The position numbers were made by a program, and so were the translations under genes. Below, piece after piece: positions 48,002 through 62,149 of a stretch of DNA of 64,000 nt; within the stretch, counting starts at the first letter, position 1, and each line of letters begins with the position of its first letter. Source of the stretch: Hyperoodon ampullatus. Lineage: Eukaryota; Chordata; Mammalia; Artiodactyla; Ziphiidae. The stretch lies in the NCBI GenBank assembly GCA_949752795.1, contig CATKHW010000281.1, positions 620,001 through 684,000 of the forward strand, written 5' to 3'. The notes under the pieces are model-generated. The model had not been told where the DNA came from and searched no databases. It worked only from the letters and a program-made list of their open reading frames with translations.

Positions 48002-49739
48002 TCCTTGTGCTCCGGTTTGACTTTCCATCTGCTTTACTATCAATCTCCTAACTTGTAGAGACAGCCCCTTTAACATCCTGGTTCACACAGATTGCCAATT
48101 TGGCAGAGGATGAAAGGAAGAGGGAGAACGAATGAGAGAGTAGCTGTTAGGCATTTGGACGGGCACATATCACTCTAACTTCCCGGCAGGAAGAAGAATT
48201 AACCAAAGTCTCAGCCCCCCACCGGGAACCATCATAGGTCCTGAAACAAAATTTTGGACTTGCGGTCAGCTCACCAAAAACGAGTTGAAAAATGGAGCTC
48301 AGGGGCACAGCAATTCACAAACTGGCCGAGTAATAAAGGACAACTATCGTCCAAAAATCTGTTGAGGGAAGGCAACGAGGCGGACTTGAAAGCGAGGCAG
48401 AATAGCAGGAAACAGATTTCAAGAGGTACGTTGGAATCGCCTTTAAAGCACAGGAAGAGGGGCACAACTTCGACAATGATGCACTTGGCCAAAAAGGGCG
48501 TATGCGTTTTCTCCTGAATATATTCAGGGGAAAACGCATACAACCTTTTTGGCCAAGCAAGCAAGCGGGCAATGCAAATCTGCACTACAAAGAAGTATCA
48601 CTTCCCACCGGTCAAAAGGGACATCCACAAAATGTGTAAAAACCAGAAAGGCAAGACAGGCCCTGGAGAACAGGGAGCCTTGTTATGCTGATGGGCGGGA
48701 TGTAAATTGCCAACTGCCTCCCTGGAGGAGTACATTGTGTTCCCTAAAACAAGTAAAGAACAGAGCTACAGAGCCAAGGGCACTTCCAGTCTAGGGAATA
48801 TACCTTGGGAAAACTGAAAATCAATAAGACAGAGCCACCCCAAAATTTAGGGCTGCACTGCTTACAAGGACCTCAAATTTGGTACACCTTAAATATGCCA
48901 GGATATATAAAAATGGTTCAAAAAATTGTGGTACTTACGTACGATGGAATATCCCTCAGCCATGAAATCAATGTCATAAGACCAGTAGCAGCAAAATGGA
49001 TGGATTCAGGTACAATGATTCTAAGTGAAATAAGTCACACAGAAAAAGAAACTTATCATAAGATATCACTTATGAAGATCCTGTAAACATGGCTACACTT
49101 GAACTGAGTTAGGAAAGAGAACAGTGTCTCATATTTAGAAAACACTCTTATGCCTGCTTAAGGGGGAAGGAGAGGTGAGGTGATGCATAAAACCAGAGTT
49201 TGATATAAGCACAGGTACCGTTCCAAAAACCAACTATGGGATAGACAAGACCTACACCTTCCTCAGTGAAAGGGACTCAAAACCCCATATTTCCCGCAGT
49301 GGAATATATCTGAGTAGTAAGTATCTTAAAACCTATGTATTGATATGTCTCCGTAAGGGAATCAAGTGTGTCTAGACTGGCATAACCATGGCAGCGAGAA
49401 TCAGCTCAAACCCACTATAAAAAGGAATTTCAAAAACAAAACAAAAAAACTGGGAAATTCTTTACAATTCCTTCAGGGTCTCTGATGAAACCTGGAATGA
49501 CCCTATCTACAATGACAGCTGGATGTGGCATAAGGAGGGACACTTGAGACTGAGACGAATGGTGAGATTGGGGGAGCAAATGCAGACCCTTTAAAGCACA
49601 AATGCCTGGCCCCCATTCCATGGGTCACTACTCTCCAGGTTGAAAGGAATATTACTACAGCTATAACATGTACGGGAAACCTAGAGAACCGACACATTGT
49701 GAATACGAAAGGTTTCTAAAACTCAACGAATAGTCGCAC
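48002..49739 (+). repeat. HOR monomer M8
   Basis: 1,738 bp. Private variants: caatctcctaacttgtagag, ccaggatatataaaaatgg, aatggatggattcaggtaca. Palindrome 48484-48557 has right-arm changes (caggggaaa, catacaacc). No equivalent in the window for copy 2, which changes structure before this position. Confidence 0.9.
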
Positions 49740-51477
49740 TCCCGGTGCTCTGGTTTGACTTTCCATCTGCTTTACTATCAACCTCCCAACTTGGAGAGAC
49801 AGACCCTTTAAACTCCTGGTTCGCACAGGTTGCCAATTTGGCAGAGGATGAAAGGGAAGAGGGAGAACCAATGAGACAGTAGCTGTTAGGCATTTGGACG
49901 GGCACATATCACTCTAACTTCCCGCAGGAAGAAGAATTAACCAAAGTCTCAGCCCCCCACCGGGAACCATCATAGGTCCTGAACCAAAATTTTGGACTTG
50001 CGGTCAGCTCACCAAAAACGAGTTGAAAAATGGAGCTCAGGGGCACAGCAATTCACAAACTGGCCGAGTAATAAAGGACAACTATCGTCCAAAAATCTGT
50101 TGAGGGAAGGCAACGAGGCGGACTTGAAAGCGAGGCAGAATAGCAGGAAACAGATTTCAAGAGGTACGTTGGAATTGCCTTTAAAGCACAGGAAGAGGGG
50201 CACAACTTCGACAATGATGCACTTGGGCAAAAAGGGCGTATGCGTTTTCTCCTGAATATATTCAGGGGAAAACGCATACGCGCTTTTTGGCCAAGCAAGC
50301 AAGCGGGCAATGCAAATCTGCACTACAAAGAAGTATCACTTTCCACCGGTCAAAAGGGACATCCACAAAATGTGTAAAAACCAGAAAGGCAAGACAGGCC
50401 CTGGAGAACAGGGAGCCTTGTTATGATGATGGGCGGGATGGAAATTGCCAACTGCCTCACTGGAGGAGTACATTTTGTTCCCTAAAACAAGTAAACAACA
50501 GAGCTACAGAGCCAAGGGCACTTCCAGTCTAGGGAATATACCTTGCAAAAAATGAAAATCAATAAGACAGAGCCACCCCAAAATTTAGGGCTGCACTGCT
50601 TACAAGGACCTCAACTTTGGTACACCTTAAATATGTCAGGAAATATAAAAATGGTTCAAAAAATTGTGGTACTTACGTACGATGGAATATCCCTCAGCCA
50701 TGAAATCAATGTCATAAGTCCAGTAGCAGCAAAATGGGTGGATTCAGGTACGATGATTCTAAGTGAAATAAGTCACACAGAAAAAGAAACTTATCATAAG
50801 ATATCACTTATGAAGATCCTGTAAACATGGCTACACTTGAACTGAGTTAGGAAAGAGAACAGTGTCTCACATTTAGAAAACACTCTTATGCCTGCTTAAG
50901 GGGGAAGGAGAGGTGGGGTGATGCATAAAACCAGAGTTTGATATAAGCACAGGTACCATTCCAGAAACCAACTATGGAATAGACAAGACCTACACCTTCC
51001 TCAGTGAAAGGGACTCAAAACCCCATATTTCCCGCAGAGGAATATATCTGACTAGTAAGAATCTTAAAAGCTATGTATTGATATGTCTCCATAAGGGAAT
51101 CAAGTGTGTCTAGACTGGCATAAACATGGCAGCGAGAATCAGCTCAAACCCACTATAAAAAGGAATTTCAAAAACAAAACAAAAAAACTGTGAAATTCTT
51201 TACAATTCCTTCAGGGTCTCTGATGAAACCTGGAATGACCTTATCTACAACGACAGCTGGATGTGGCATAAGGCTGGACACTCGGGACTGAGAGGATTGG
51301 TGAGATTGGTTGAGCAAATGCAGACCCTTTAAAGCAATAATGCATGGCACCCATTCCATGGGTCCCAACTCTCCAGGTTGAAGGGAAGATTACTACAGTT
51401 ATAACATGTACGGGAAACCTAGAGAACGGACACACTGTGAATATGAAAGGTTTCTAAAACTCAACGAATAGTCCCTC
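49740..51477 (+). repeat. HOR monomer M9
   Basis: 1,738 bp. Private variants: ttgcaaaaaatgaaaatc, ttatgatgatgggcggg, cataagtccagtagc. Palindrome 50222-50295 mismatches in cttgggcaa and acgcgc. Its 3' end leads into M1' with the gtgctccggg start that also begins M1. Confidence 0.92.
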
Positions 51478-53215
51478 TCCGGGTGCTCCGGTTTGACTTT
51501 CCATCTGCTTTACTATCAATCTCCCAAATTGGAGAGAGAGCCCCTTTAACCTCCTGGTTCGCACAGGTTTCCAATTTTGCAGAGGATGAAAGGGAAGAGG
51601 GAGAACCAATGAGAGAGTAGCTGTTAGGCATTTGGACGGGCACATATCACTCTAACTTCCCGGCAGGAAGAAGAATTAACCAAAGTCTCAGCCACCCACC
51701 GTGAACCAGCATAGGTCCTGACAAAAATTTTGGACTTGCGGTCAGCTCACCAAAAACGAGTTGAAAAATGGAGCTCAGGGGCACAACAATTCACAAACTG
51801 GCCGAGTAATAAAGGACAACTATCGTAGAAAAATCTGTTGAGGGAAGTCAACGAGGCGGACTTGAAAGCGAGGCAGAATAGCAGGAAACAGATTTCAAGA
51901 GGTACGTTGGAATCGCCTTTAAAGCACAGGAAGAGGGGCACAACTTCGGCAATGATGCACTTGGCCAAAAAGGGCGTATGCGTTTTCTCCTGAATATATT
52001 CAGGAGAAAACGCATACGCCCTTTTTGGCCAAGCAAGCAAGCGGGCAATGCATATCTGCACTACAAAGAAGTATCACTTCCCACCCGTCAAAAGGGACAT
52101 CCACAAAATGTGTAAAAACCAGAGAGGTAAGACAGGCCCTGGAGAACAGGGAGCCTTTTTATGCTGATGGGCTGGATGTAAATTGCCAACTGCCTCTATG
52201 GAGGAGTGCATTGTGTTCCCTAAAACAAGTAAACAACGGAGCTACAGAGCCAAGGGCACTTCCAGTCTATGGAATATACCTTGGGAAAACTGAAAATCAA
52301 TAAAACAGAGCCACCCAAAACTTTAGGGCTGCACTGCTTACAAGGACCTCAACTTGGGTACACCATAAATATCCCAGGAAATATAAAAATGGTTCAAAAA
52401 ATTGTGGTACTTACGTACGATGGAATATCCCTCAGCCATGAAATCAATGTCATAAGACCAGTAGCAGCAAAATAGGTGGATTCAGGTACGATGATTCTTA
52501 GTGAAATAAGTCACACAGAAAAAGAAACTTATCATAAGATATCACTTATGAAGATCCTGTAAACATGGCTACACTTGAACTGAGTTAGGACAGAGAACAG
52601 TGTCTCACATTTAGAAAACACTCTTATGCCTGCTTAAGGGGGAAGGAGAGGTGGGGTGATGCATAAAACCAGAGTTTGATATAAGCACATGTACCGTTCC
52701 AAAAACCAACTATGGAATACACAAGACCTACACCTTCCTCAGTGAAAGGGACTCAAAACCCCATATTTCCCGCAGAGGAATATATCTGACTAGTAAGAAT
52801 CTTAAAACCTATGTATTGATATGTCTCCATAAGGGAAGCAAGTGTTTGTAGACTGGCATAAACATGGCAGCGAGAATCAGCTCAAACCCACTATAAAAAG
52901 GAATTTCAAAAACAAAACAAAAAAACTGGGAAATTCTTTACAATTCCTTCAGGGTCTCTGATGAAACCTGGAATGACCCTATCTACAACGACAGCTGGAT
53001 GTGGCATAAGGAGGGACACTTGGCACTGAGATGACTGGTGAGATTGGGTGAGCAAATGCAGACCCTTTAAAACAATAATACATGGCACCCATTCCATGGG
53101 TCCCAACTCTCCAGGTTGAAGGGAATATTACTACAGTTATAATATGTACGGGAAACCTAGAGAACGGACACACTGTGAATATGAAAGGTTTCTAAAACTC
53201 AACGAATAGTCCCTC
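51478..53215 (+). repeat. HOR monomer M1'
   Basis: 1,738 bp, without the SINE that splits M1. Shares M1's private variants (aatgcatatctgcac, gggctggatg). Palindrome 51960-52033 is perfect here, so M1's single mismatch is private to copy 1. One visible difference is taagcacatgtaccgttcc at 52683 versus taagcacaggtaccgttcc in M1. Confidence 0.92.
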
Positions 53216-54953
53216 TCCTGGTGCTCCGGTTTGACTTTCCATCTGCTTTACTATCAACCTCCCAACTTGGAGAGACATCCCCTTTAAGCTCCTGGTTCGC
53301 ACAGGTTGCCAATTTGGCAGAGGATGAAAGGGAATAGGGAGACCAATGTGAGAGTAGCTGTTAGGCATTTGGACGGGCACATATCACTCTAACTTCCCGG
53401 CAGGAAGAAGAATTAACCAAACTCTCAGCCCCCCACTGGGAACCAGCATAGGTCCTGAACCAAAATGTTGCACTTGCGCTCAGCTCACAAAAAACGAGTT
53501 GAAAAATGGAGCTCAGGGGCACAGCAATTCACAAACTGGCCGAGTAATAAAGGACAACTATCGTCCAAAAATCTGTTGAGGGAAGGCAACGAGGCGGACT
53601 TGAAAGCGAGGCAGAATAGCAGGAAACAGATTTCAAGAGGTACGTTGGAATCGCCTTTAAAGCACAGGAAGGGGGGCACAACTTCGACAATGATGCACTT
53701 GCCCAAAAAGGGTGTATGCATTTTCTCCTGAATATATTCAGGAGAAAATGCATACGCCCTTTTTGGCCAAGCAAGCAAGCGGGCAATGCAAATCTGCACT
53801 ACAAAGAAGTATCACTTCCCACCGGTCAAAAGGGACATCCACAAAATGTGTAAAAACCAGAAAGGCAAGACAGGCCCTGGAGAACAGGGAGCCTTGTTAT
53901 GCTGATGGGCGGGATGTAAATTGCCAACTGCCTCTCTGGAGGAGTGCATTGTGTTCCCTAAAACAAGTAAACAACGGAGCTACAGAGCCAAGGGCACTTC
54001 CAGTCTAGGGAATATACCTTGGGAAAACTGAAAATCAATAAGGCAGAGCCACCCCAAAATTTAGGGCTGCACTGCTTACAAGTATTTCAACTTTGGTACA
54101 CGTTAAATATGACAGGAAATATAAAAATGGTTCAAAAAATTGTGGTACTTACGTACGATGGAATATCCCTCAGCCATGAAATCAATGTCATAAGACCAGT
54201 AGCAGCAAAATGGGTGGATTCAGGTACGATGATTCTAAGTGAAATAAGTCACACAGAAAAAGAAACTTATCATAAGATATCACTTATGAAGATCCTGTAA
54301 ACATGGCTACACTTGAACTGAGTTAGGACAGAGAACAGTGTCTCACATTTAGAAAACACTCTTATGCCTGCTTAAGGGGGAAGGAGAGGTGGGGTGATGC
54401 ATAAAACCAGAGTTTGATATAAGCACAGGTACCGTTCCAAAAACCAACTATGGAATAGACAAGACCTACACCTTCCTCAGTGAAAGGGACTCAAAACCCC
54501 ATATTTCCCGCAGAGGAATATATCTGACTAGTAAGAATCTTAAAACCTATGTATTGATATGTCTCCGTAAGGGAATCAAGTGTGTCTAGACTGGCATAAC
54601 CATGGCAGCAAGAATCAGCTCAAACCCACCATAAAAAGGAATTTCAAAAAGAAAAAGATAAAACTGGGAATTTCTTTACAATTCCTTTAGGGTCTCTGAT
54701 GAAACCTGGAATGACCCTATCTACAATGACAGCTGGATGTGGCATAAGGCTGGACACTTGGGACTGAGAGGTTTGGTGAGCTTGGGTGAGCAAATGCAGA
54801 CCCTTTAAAGCACAAACGCATGGCACCCATTCCATGGGTCCCAGCTCTACAGGTTGAAGGGAATATTACTACAGCTATAACATGTACGGGAAACCTAGAG
54901 AACGGACACATTGTGAATTACAAAGGTTTCTAAAACTCATGGAATAGTCCTTC
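53216..54953 (+). repeat. HOR monomer M2'
   Basis: Matches M2 at +15,645 bp, including the paired palindrome change gcatttt/aaaatgc (53698-53771). Few differences: aggaaggggggcac at 53665-53678 for aggaagaggggcac, ggcagcaagaatc near 54605 and aaaagataaaac near 54653. Confidence 0.92.
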
Positions 54954-56691
54954 TCCTGGTGCTCCGGTTTGACTTTCCATCTGCTTTACTATCAACCTCC
55001 CAACTTGGAGAGACAGCCCCTTTAACCTCATGGTTCGCACAGGTTGCCAATTTGGCAGAGGATGAAAGGGAAGAGGGAGAACCAATGAGAGAGTAGCTGT
55101 TAGGCGTTTGGCCGGGCACATATCACTGTAATTCCCCGGCAGGAAGAAGAATTAACCAAAGTCTCAGCCACCCACCGGGAACCAGCATAGGTCCTGAACC
55201 AAAATTTGGACTTGCGGTCAGCTCACCAAAAACAAGTTGAAAAATGGAGCTCAGGGGCCCAGCAATTCACAAAGTGGCCGAGTAATAAAGGACAACTATC
55301 GTCCAAAAATCTGTTGAGGGAAGGCAACGAGGCAGACTTGAAAGTGAGGCAGAATAGCAGGAAACAGATTTCAAGAGGTACGTTGGAATCGCCTTTAAAG
55401 CACAGGAAGAGGGGCACAACTTCGACAATGATGCACTTGGCCAAAAAGGGCGTATGCGTTTTCTCCTGAATATATTCAGGAGAAAACGCATACGCGCTTT
55501 TTGGCCAAGCAAGCAAGCGGGCAATACAAATCTGCACTACAAAGAAGTATCACTTCCCACCGGTCAAAAGGGACATCCACAAAATGTGTAAAAACCAGAA
55601 AGGCAAGACAGGCCCTGGAGAACAGGGAGCCTTGTTATGCTGATGGGCGGGATGTAAATTGCCAACTGCCTCTCTGGAGGAGTGCATTGTGTTCCCTAAA
55701 ACAAGTAAAGAACAGAGCTACAGAGCCAAGGGCACTTCTAGTCTAGGGAATATTCCTTGGTAAAACAGAAAATCAATAAGACAGAGCCACCTCAAAATTT
55801 AGGGCTGCACTGCTTACAAGGACCTCAACTTGGGTACAACTTAAATATCCAAGGAAATATAAAAATGGTTCAAAAAATTGTGGTACTTACGTATGATGGA
55901 ATATCCCTCAGCCATGAAATCAATGTCATAAGACCAGTAGCAGCAAAATGGCTGGATTCATTTACGATGATTCTAAGTGAAATAAGTCACACAGAAAAAG
56001 AAACTTATCATAAGATATCACTTATGAAGATCCTGTAAACATGGCTACACTTGAACTGAGTTAGGCAAGAGAACAGTGTCTCACATTTAGAAAACACTCT
56101 TATGCCTGCTTAAGGGGGAAGGAGAGGTGGGGTGATGCATAAAGCCAGAGTTTGATATAAGAACAGGTACCGTTCCAAAAACCAACTATGGAATAGACAA
56201 GACCTACTCCTTCCTCAGTGAAAGGGACTCAAAACCCCATATTTCCCACAGAGGAATATATCTGACTAGTAAGAATCTTAAAACCTATGTATTGATATGT
56301 CTCCGTAAGGGAATCAAGTGTGTCTAGACTGGCATAAACATGGCAGCTAGAATCAGCTCAAACCCACTATAAAAAGGAATTTCAAAAACAAAACAAAAAA
56401 ACTGGGAAATTCTTTACAATTCCTTCAGGGTCTCTGATGAAACCTGGAATGACCCTATCTACAACGACAGCTGGATGTGGCATAAGGCTGGACACTTGGG
56501 ACTGAGAGGATTGGTGAGATTGGGTGAGCAAATGCAGACCCTTTAAAGCAATAATGCATGGCACCCTTTCCATGGGTCCCAACTCTCCAGGTTGAAGGGA
56601 ATATTACTACAGATATAACATGTACGGGAAACCTAGAGAACGGACACACTGTGAATACGAAAGGTTTTTAAAACTCAACGAATAGTCCCAC
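54954..56691 (+). repeat. HOR monomer M3'
   Basis: Matches M3 at +15,645 bp. Differences include gaaagtgaggcag near 55342, gggcgtatgcg near 55448 and cacttcccaccgg near 55552. Palindrome 55436-55509 has one mismatch (acgcgc). Confidence 0.92.
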
Positions 56692-58430
56692 TCCTGGTGC
56701 TCCGGTTTTACTTTCCATCTGCTTTACTATCAACCTCCCTACTTGGAGAGACAGCACCTTTAACCTCCTGATTCGCACAGGTTGGCAATTTGGCAGAGGA
56801 TGAAAGGGAAGAGGGAGAACCAATGAGAGAGTAGCTTGTAGGCATTTGGACGGGCACATATCACTCTAACATCCCGGCAGGAAGAAGAATTAACCAAAGT
56901 CTCAGCCCCCCACTGGGAACCATCATAGGTCCTGAACCAAAATTTTGGACTTGCGGTCAGCTCACCAAAAACGAGTTGAAAAAAGGAGCTCAGGGGCACA
57001 GCAATTCACAAACTGGCCGAGTAATAAAGGACAACCATCGTCCAAAAATCTGTTGAGGGAAGGCAATGAGGCGGAATTGAAAGCGAGGCAGAATAGCAGG
57101 AAACAGATTTTAAGAGGTACGTTGGAATCGCCTTTAAAGCACAGGAAGAGGGGCACAACTTCGACAATAATGCACTTGTCTAAAAAGGGCGTATGCGTTT
57201 TCTCCTGAATATATTCAGGGGAAAACGCATACGCCCTTTTTGGCCAAGCAAACAAGCGGGCAATGCAAATCTCCACTTCAAAGAAGTATCACTTCCCACC
57301 GGTCAAAAGGGACATCCACAAAATGTGTAAAAACCAGAAAGGCAAGACAGGCCCTGGAGAACAGGGAGCCTTGTTATGCTGATGGGCGGGATGTAAATGG
57401 CCAACTGCCTCCCTGGAGGAGTACATTGTGTTCCCTAAAACAAGTAAAGAACAGAGCTACAGAGCCAAGGGAACTTCCAGTCTAGGGAATATACCTTGGA
57501 AAAACTGAAAATCAATAAGACAGAGCCACTCCAAAATTTAGGGCTGCACTGCTTACAAGGACCTCAACTTTGGTACACCTTAAATATGCCAGGAAATATA
57601 AAAATGGTTCAAAAAATTGTGGTACTTACGTACGATGGAATATCCCTCAGCCATGAAATCAATGTCATAAGACCAGTAGCAGCAAAATGGGTGGATTCAG
57701 GTACGATGATTCTAAGTGAAATAAGTCACACAGAAAAAGAAACTTATCATAAGATATCACTTATGAAGATCCTGTAAACATGGCTACACTTGAACTGAGT
57801 TAGGACAGAGAACAGTGTCTCACATTTAGAAAACACTCTTATGCCTGCTTAAGGGGGAAGGAGAGGTGGGGTGATGCATAAAACCAGAGTTTGATATAAG
57901 CACAGGTACCGTTCCAAAAACCAACTATGGAATAGACAAGACCTACACCTTCCTCAGTGAAAGGGACTCAAAACCCCATATTTCCCGCAGAGGAATATAT
58001 CTGACTAGTAAGAATCTTAAAACCTATGTATTGATATGTCTCCGTAAGGGAATCAAGTGTGTCTAGACTGGCATAACCATGGCAGCGAGAATCAGCTCAA
58101 ACCCACTATAAAAAGGAATTTCAAAAACAAAACAAAAAAACTGGGAAATTCTTTACAATTCCTTCATGGTCTCTGATGAAACCTGGAATGACCCTATCTA
58201 CAATGACAGCTGGATGTGGCATAAGGAGGGACACTTGGGACTGAGAGGATTGGTGAGATTGGGTGAGCAAATGCAGACCCTTTAAAGCACAAATGCCTGG
58301 CACCCATTCCATGGGTCCCAACTCTCCAGGTTGAAGGGAATATTACTACAGCTATAACATGTACGGGAAACCTAGAGAACGGACACACTGTGAATACGAA
58401 AGGTTTCTAAAACTCAACGAATAGTCCCTC
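56692..58430 (+). repeat. HOR monomer M4'
   Basis: Matches M4 except at about 58038-58080, where it has the ccgtaagggaatcaag/ataaccatgg type of M6 rather than M1's type. Left palindrome arm (57175-57248) reads ttgtctaaaaagggc. Confidence 0.92.
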
Positions 58431-60168
58431 TCCTGGTGCTCCGGTTTGACTTTCCATCTGCTTTACTATCAACCTCCCAACTTGGAGAGACAGCCCCTTT
58501 AAACTCCTGGTTCGCACAGGTTGCCAATTTGGCAGAGGATGAAAGGGAAGAGGGAGACCAATGAGAGAGTAGCTGTTAGGCATTTGGACGGGCACATATC
58601 ATTCTAATTTCCCGGCAGGAAGAAGTATTAACCAAAGTCTCAGCCACCCACCGGGAACCAGCATAGGTCCTGAACCAAAATGTTGGACTTGCGGTCAGCT
58701 CACCAAAAACGAGTTGAAAAATGGAGCTCAGGGGCACAGCAATTCACAAACTGGCCGAGTAATAAAGGACAACTATTGTCCAAAAATATGTTGAGGGAAG
58801 GCAACGAGGCGGACTTGAAAGCGAGGCAGAATAGCAGGAAACAGATTTCAAGAGGTACGTTGGAATCGCCTTTAAAGCACAGGAAGAGGGGCACAACTTC
58901 GACAATGATGCACTTGGCCAAAAAGGGCGTATGCGTTTCCTCCTGAATATATTCAGGAGAAAACGCATACGCCCTTTTTGGCCAAGCAAGCAAGCGGGCA
59001 ATGCAAATCTGCATTACAAAGAAGTATCACTTCCCACCGGTCAAAAGGGACATCCACAAAGTGTGTAAAAACCAGAAAGGCAAGACAGGCCCTGGAGAAC
59101 AGGGAGCCTTGTTATGCTGATGGGTGGGATGTAAATTGCCAACTGCCTCTCTGGAGGAGTGCATTGTGTTCCCTAAAACAAGTAAACAACAGACCTAAGG
59201 AGCCAAAGGCACTTCCAGTCTAGGGAATATACCTTGGGAAAACTGAAAATCAATAAGACAGAGCCACCCCAAAATTTAGGGCTGCACTGCTAACAAGGAC
59301 CTCAACTTGGGTACACCTTAAATATGCCAGGAAATATAAAAATGGTTAAAAAAATTGTGGTACTTACGTACGATGGAATATCCCTCAGCCATGAAATCAA
59401 TGTCATAAGAACAGTAGCAGCAAAATGGGTGGATTCAGATACGATGATTCTAAGTGAAATAAGTCACACAGAAAAAGAAACTTATCATAAGATATCACTT
59501 ATGAAGATCCTGTAAACATGGCTACACTTGAACTGAGTTAGGAAAGAGAACAGTGTCTCACATTTAGAAAACACTCTTATGCCTGCTTAAGGGGGAAGGA
59601 GCGGTGGGGTGATGCATAAAACCAGAGTTTGATATAAGCACAGGTACAGTTCCAAAAACCAACTATGGAATAAACAAGACCTACACCTTCCTCAGTGAAA
59701 GGGACTCAAAACCCCATATTTCCCGCAGAGGAATATATCTGACTAGTAAGAATCTTAAAACCTATGTATTGATATGTCTCCATAAGGGAATCAAGTGTGT
59801 CTAGACTGGCATAAACATGGCAGCGAGAATCAGCTCAAACCCACTATAAAAATGAATTTCAAAAACAAAACAAAAAAACTGGGTAATTCTTTACAATTCC
59901 TTCAGGGTCTCTGATGAAACCTGGAATGACCCTATCTACAACGACAGCTGGATGTGGCATAAGGCTGGACACTTGGGACTGAGAGGATTGGTGAGATGGG
60001 GTGAGCAAATGCAGACCCTTTAAAGCAATAATGCATGGCACCCATTCCATGGGTCCCAACTCTCCAGGTTGAAGGGAATATTACTACAGCTATAACATGT
60101 ACGGGAAACCTAGAGAACGGACACACTGTGAATACGAAAGGTTTCTAAAACTCAACGAATAGTCCCTC
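58431..60168 (+). repeat. HOR monomer M5'
   Basis: Matches M5 at +15,645 bp, with aacttgg near 58480 for aacatgg and gattcagatacgatg near 59431 for gattcaggtacgatg. Palindrome 58913-58986 keeps the cctcctg left-arm mismatch. Confidence 0.92.
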
Positions 60169-60799
60169 TCCTGGTGCTCCGGTTTTACTTTCCATCTGCT
60201 TTACTATCAACCTCCCAACTTGGAGAGACAGACCCTTTAACCTCCTGGTTCGCACAGGTTGCCAATTTGGCAGAGGATGAAAGGGAAGAGGGAGAACCAA
60301 TGAGAGAGTAGCTGGTAGGCATTTGGACGGGCACATATCACTCTAACTTCCCGGCAGGAAGAAGAATTAACCAAAGTCTCAGCCCCCCACCGGGAACCAT
60401 CATAGGTCCTGAACCAAAATTTTGGACTTGCAGTCAGCTCACCAAAAACGAGTTGAAAAAATGGAGCTCAGGGGCACAGCAATTCACAAACTGGCCGAGA
60501 AATAAAGGACAACCATCGTCCAAAAATCTGTTGAGGGAAGGCAACCAGGCGGACTTGAAAGCGAGGCCGAATAGCAGGAAACAGATTTCAAGAGGTACGT
60601 TGGAATCGCCTTTAAAGCACAGGAAGAGGGGCACAACTTCGACAATGATGCACTTGTCCAAAAAGGGCGTATGCGTTTTCTCCTGAATATATTCAGGGGA
60701 AAACGCATACGCCCTTTTTGGCCAAGCAAACACGCGGGCAATGCAAATCTGCACTACAAAGAAGTATCACTTCCCACCGGTCAAAAGGGACATCCACAA

Positions 60800-60990
60800 G
60801 GGCTTCCCTGGTGGCGCAGTGGTTGAGAGTCCGCCTGCCGATGCAGGGGATACGGGTTCGTGCCCCGGTCTGGGAGGATCCCATATGCCGCGGAGCGGCT
60901 GGGCCCGTGAGCCATGGCTGCTGAGCCTGCGCATCCGGAGCCTGTGCTCCGCAACGGGAGAGGCCACAACAGTGAGAGGCCCGCATACCA

Positions 60991-61023
<33 letters not shown>
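60800..61023 (+). mobile_element. CHR-type SINE with poly(A), second insertion
   Basis: Same family and orientation as the first SINE, with a handful of differences (gatacgggttcg, ctgggaggatcc, cctgcgcatccgg, cctgtgctccgc). Flanked by aaaagggacatccacaa at 60783-60799 and 61024-61040; the leading A's of the right copy merge with the tail. The equivalent site in M6 (near 45150) is empty. It lies downstream of the palindrome, at a different monomer position from SINE 1, so the two insertions are independent. Confidence 0.95.
60812..60865 (+). promoter_or_regulatory. Internal RNA polymerase III promoter (A and B boxes) of SINE 2
   Basis: tggcgcagtgg at 60812-60822 and ggttcgtgccc at 60855-60865, with the same spacing and same B-box deviation as in SINE 1. 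Confidence 0.7.
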
Positions 61024-61030
<7 letters not shown>

Positions 61031-62149
61031 ACATCCACAAAATATGTAAAAACCAGAAAGGCAAGACAGGTCCTGGAGAACAGGGAGCCTTGTTATGCTG
61101 ATGGGCGGGATGTAAATTGCCAACTGCCTCCCTGGAGGAGTACATTGTGTTCCCTAAAACAAGTAAAGAACAGAGCTACAGAGCCAAGGGAACTTCCAGT
61201 CTAGGGAATATACCTTGGGAAAACTGAAAATCAATAAGACAGAGCCACCCCAAAATTTAGGGCTGCACTGCTTACAAGGACCTCAACTTGGGTACACCTT
61301 AAATATGCCAGGAAATATAAAAATGGTTCAAAAAATTGTGGTACTTACGTACGATGGAATATCCCTCAGCCATGAAATCAATGTCATAAGACCAGTAGCA
61401 GCAAAATGGGTGGATTCAGGTACGATGATTCTAAGTGAAATAAGTCACACAGAAAAAGAAACTTATCATAAGATATCACTTATGAAGATCCTGTAAACAT
61501 GGCTACACTTGAACTGAGTTAGGAAAGAGAACAGTGTCTCACATTTAGAAAACACTCTTATGCCTGCTTAAGGGGGAAGGAGAGGTGGGGTGATGCATAA
61601 AACCAGAGTTTGATATAAGCACAGGTACCGTTCCAAAAACCAACTATGGAATAGACAAGACCTACACCTTCCTCAGTGAAAGGGACTCAAAACCCCATAT
61701 TTCCCGCAGAGGAATATATCTGACTAGTAAGAATCTTAAAACCTATGTATTGATATGTCTCCGTAAGGGAATCAAGTGTGTCTAGACTGGCATAACCATG
61801 GCAGCGAGAATCAGCTCAAACCCACTATAAAAAGGAATTTCAAAAACAAAACAAAAAAACTGGGAAATTCTTTACAATTCCTTCATGGTCTCTGATGAAA
61901 CCTGGAATGACCCTATCTACAATGACAGCTGGATGTGGCATAAGGAGGGACACTTGGGACTGAGAGGATTGGTGAGATTGGGTGAGCAAATGCAGACCCT
62001 TTAAAGCACAAATGCCTGGCACCCATTCCATGGGTCCCAACTCTCCAGGTTGAAGGGAATATTACTACAGCTATAACATGTACGGGAAACCTAGAGAACG
62101 GACACACTGTGAATACGAAAGGTTTCTAAAACTCAACGAATAGTCCCTC

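Larger units (their letters stand above)
35583..51477 (+). repeat. Nine-monomer satellite higher-order repeat, copy 1
   Basis: Nine successive monomers M1-M9 begin at 35583, 37571, 39309, 41047, 42786, 44524, 46264, 48002 and 49740. The tenth position (51478) repeats M1. The M2-to-M2' distance is 53216 minus 37571, or 15,645 bp, which is nine times 1,738.3. Between 37800 and 40100 I counted about six differences from the second copy, far fewer than between neighbouring monomers. M1 is longer because of a SINE insertion. Confidence 0.9.
60169..62149 (+). repeat. HOR monomer M6', with SINE insertion
   Basis: 1,740 bp of satellite plus 241 bp for a SINE and its target duplication. Shares M6's private variants (gagaaataaagg, gaggccgaatag, acaaaatatgtaaaaacc). 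Palindrome 60653-60726 has the right-arm caggggaaa change but not M6's left-arm tgcttttt. Confidence 0.92.
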
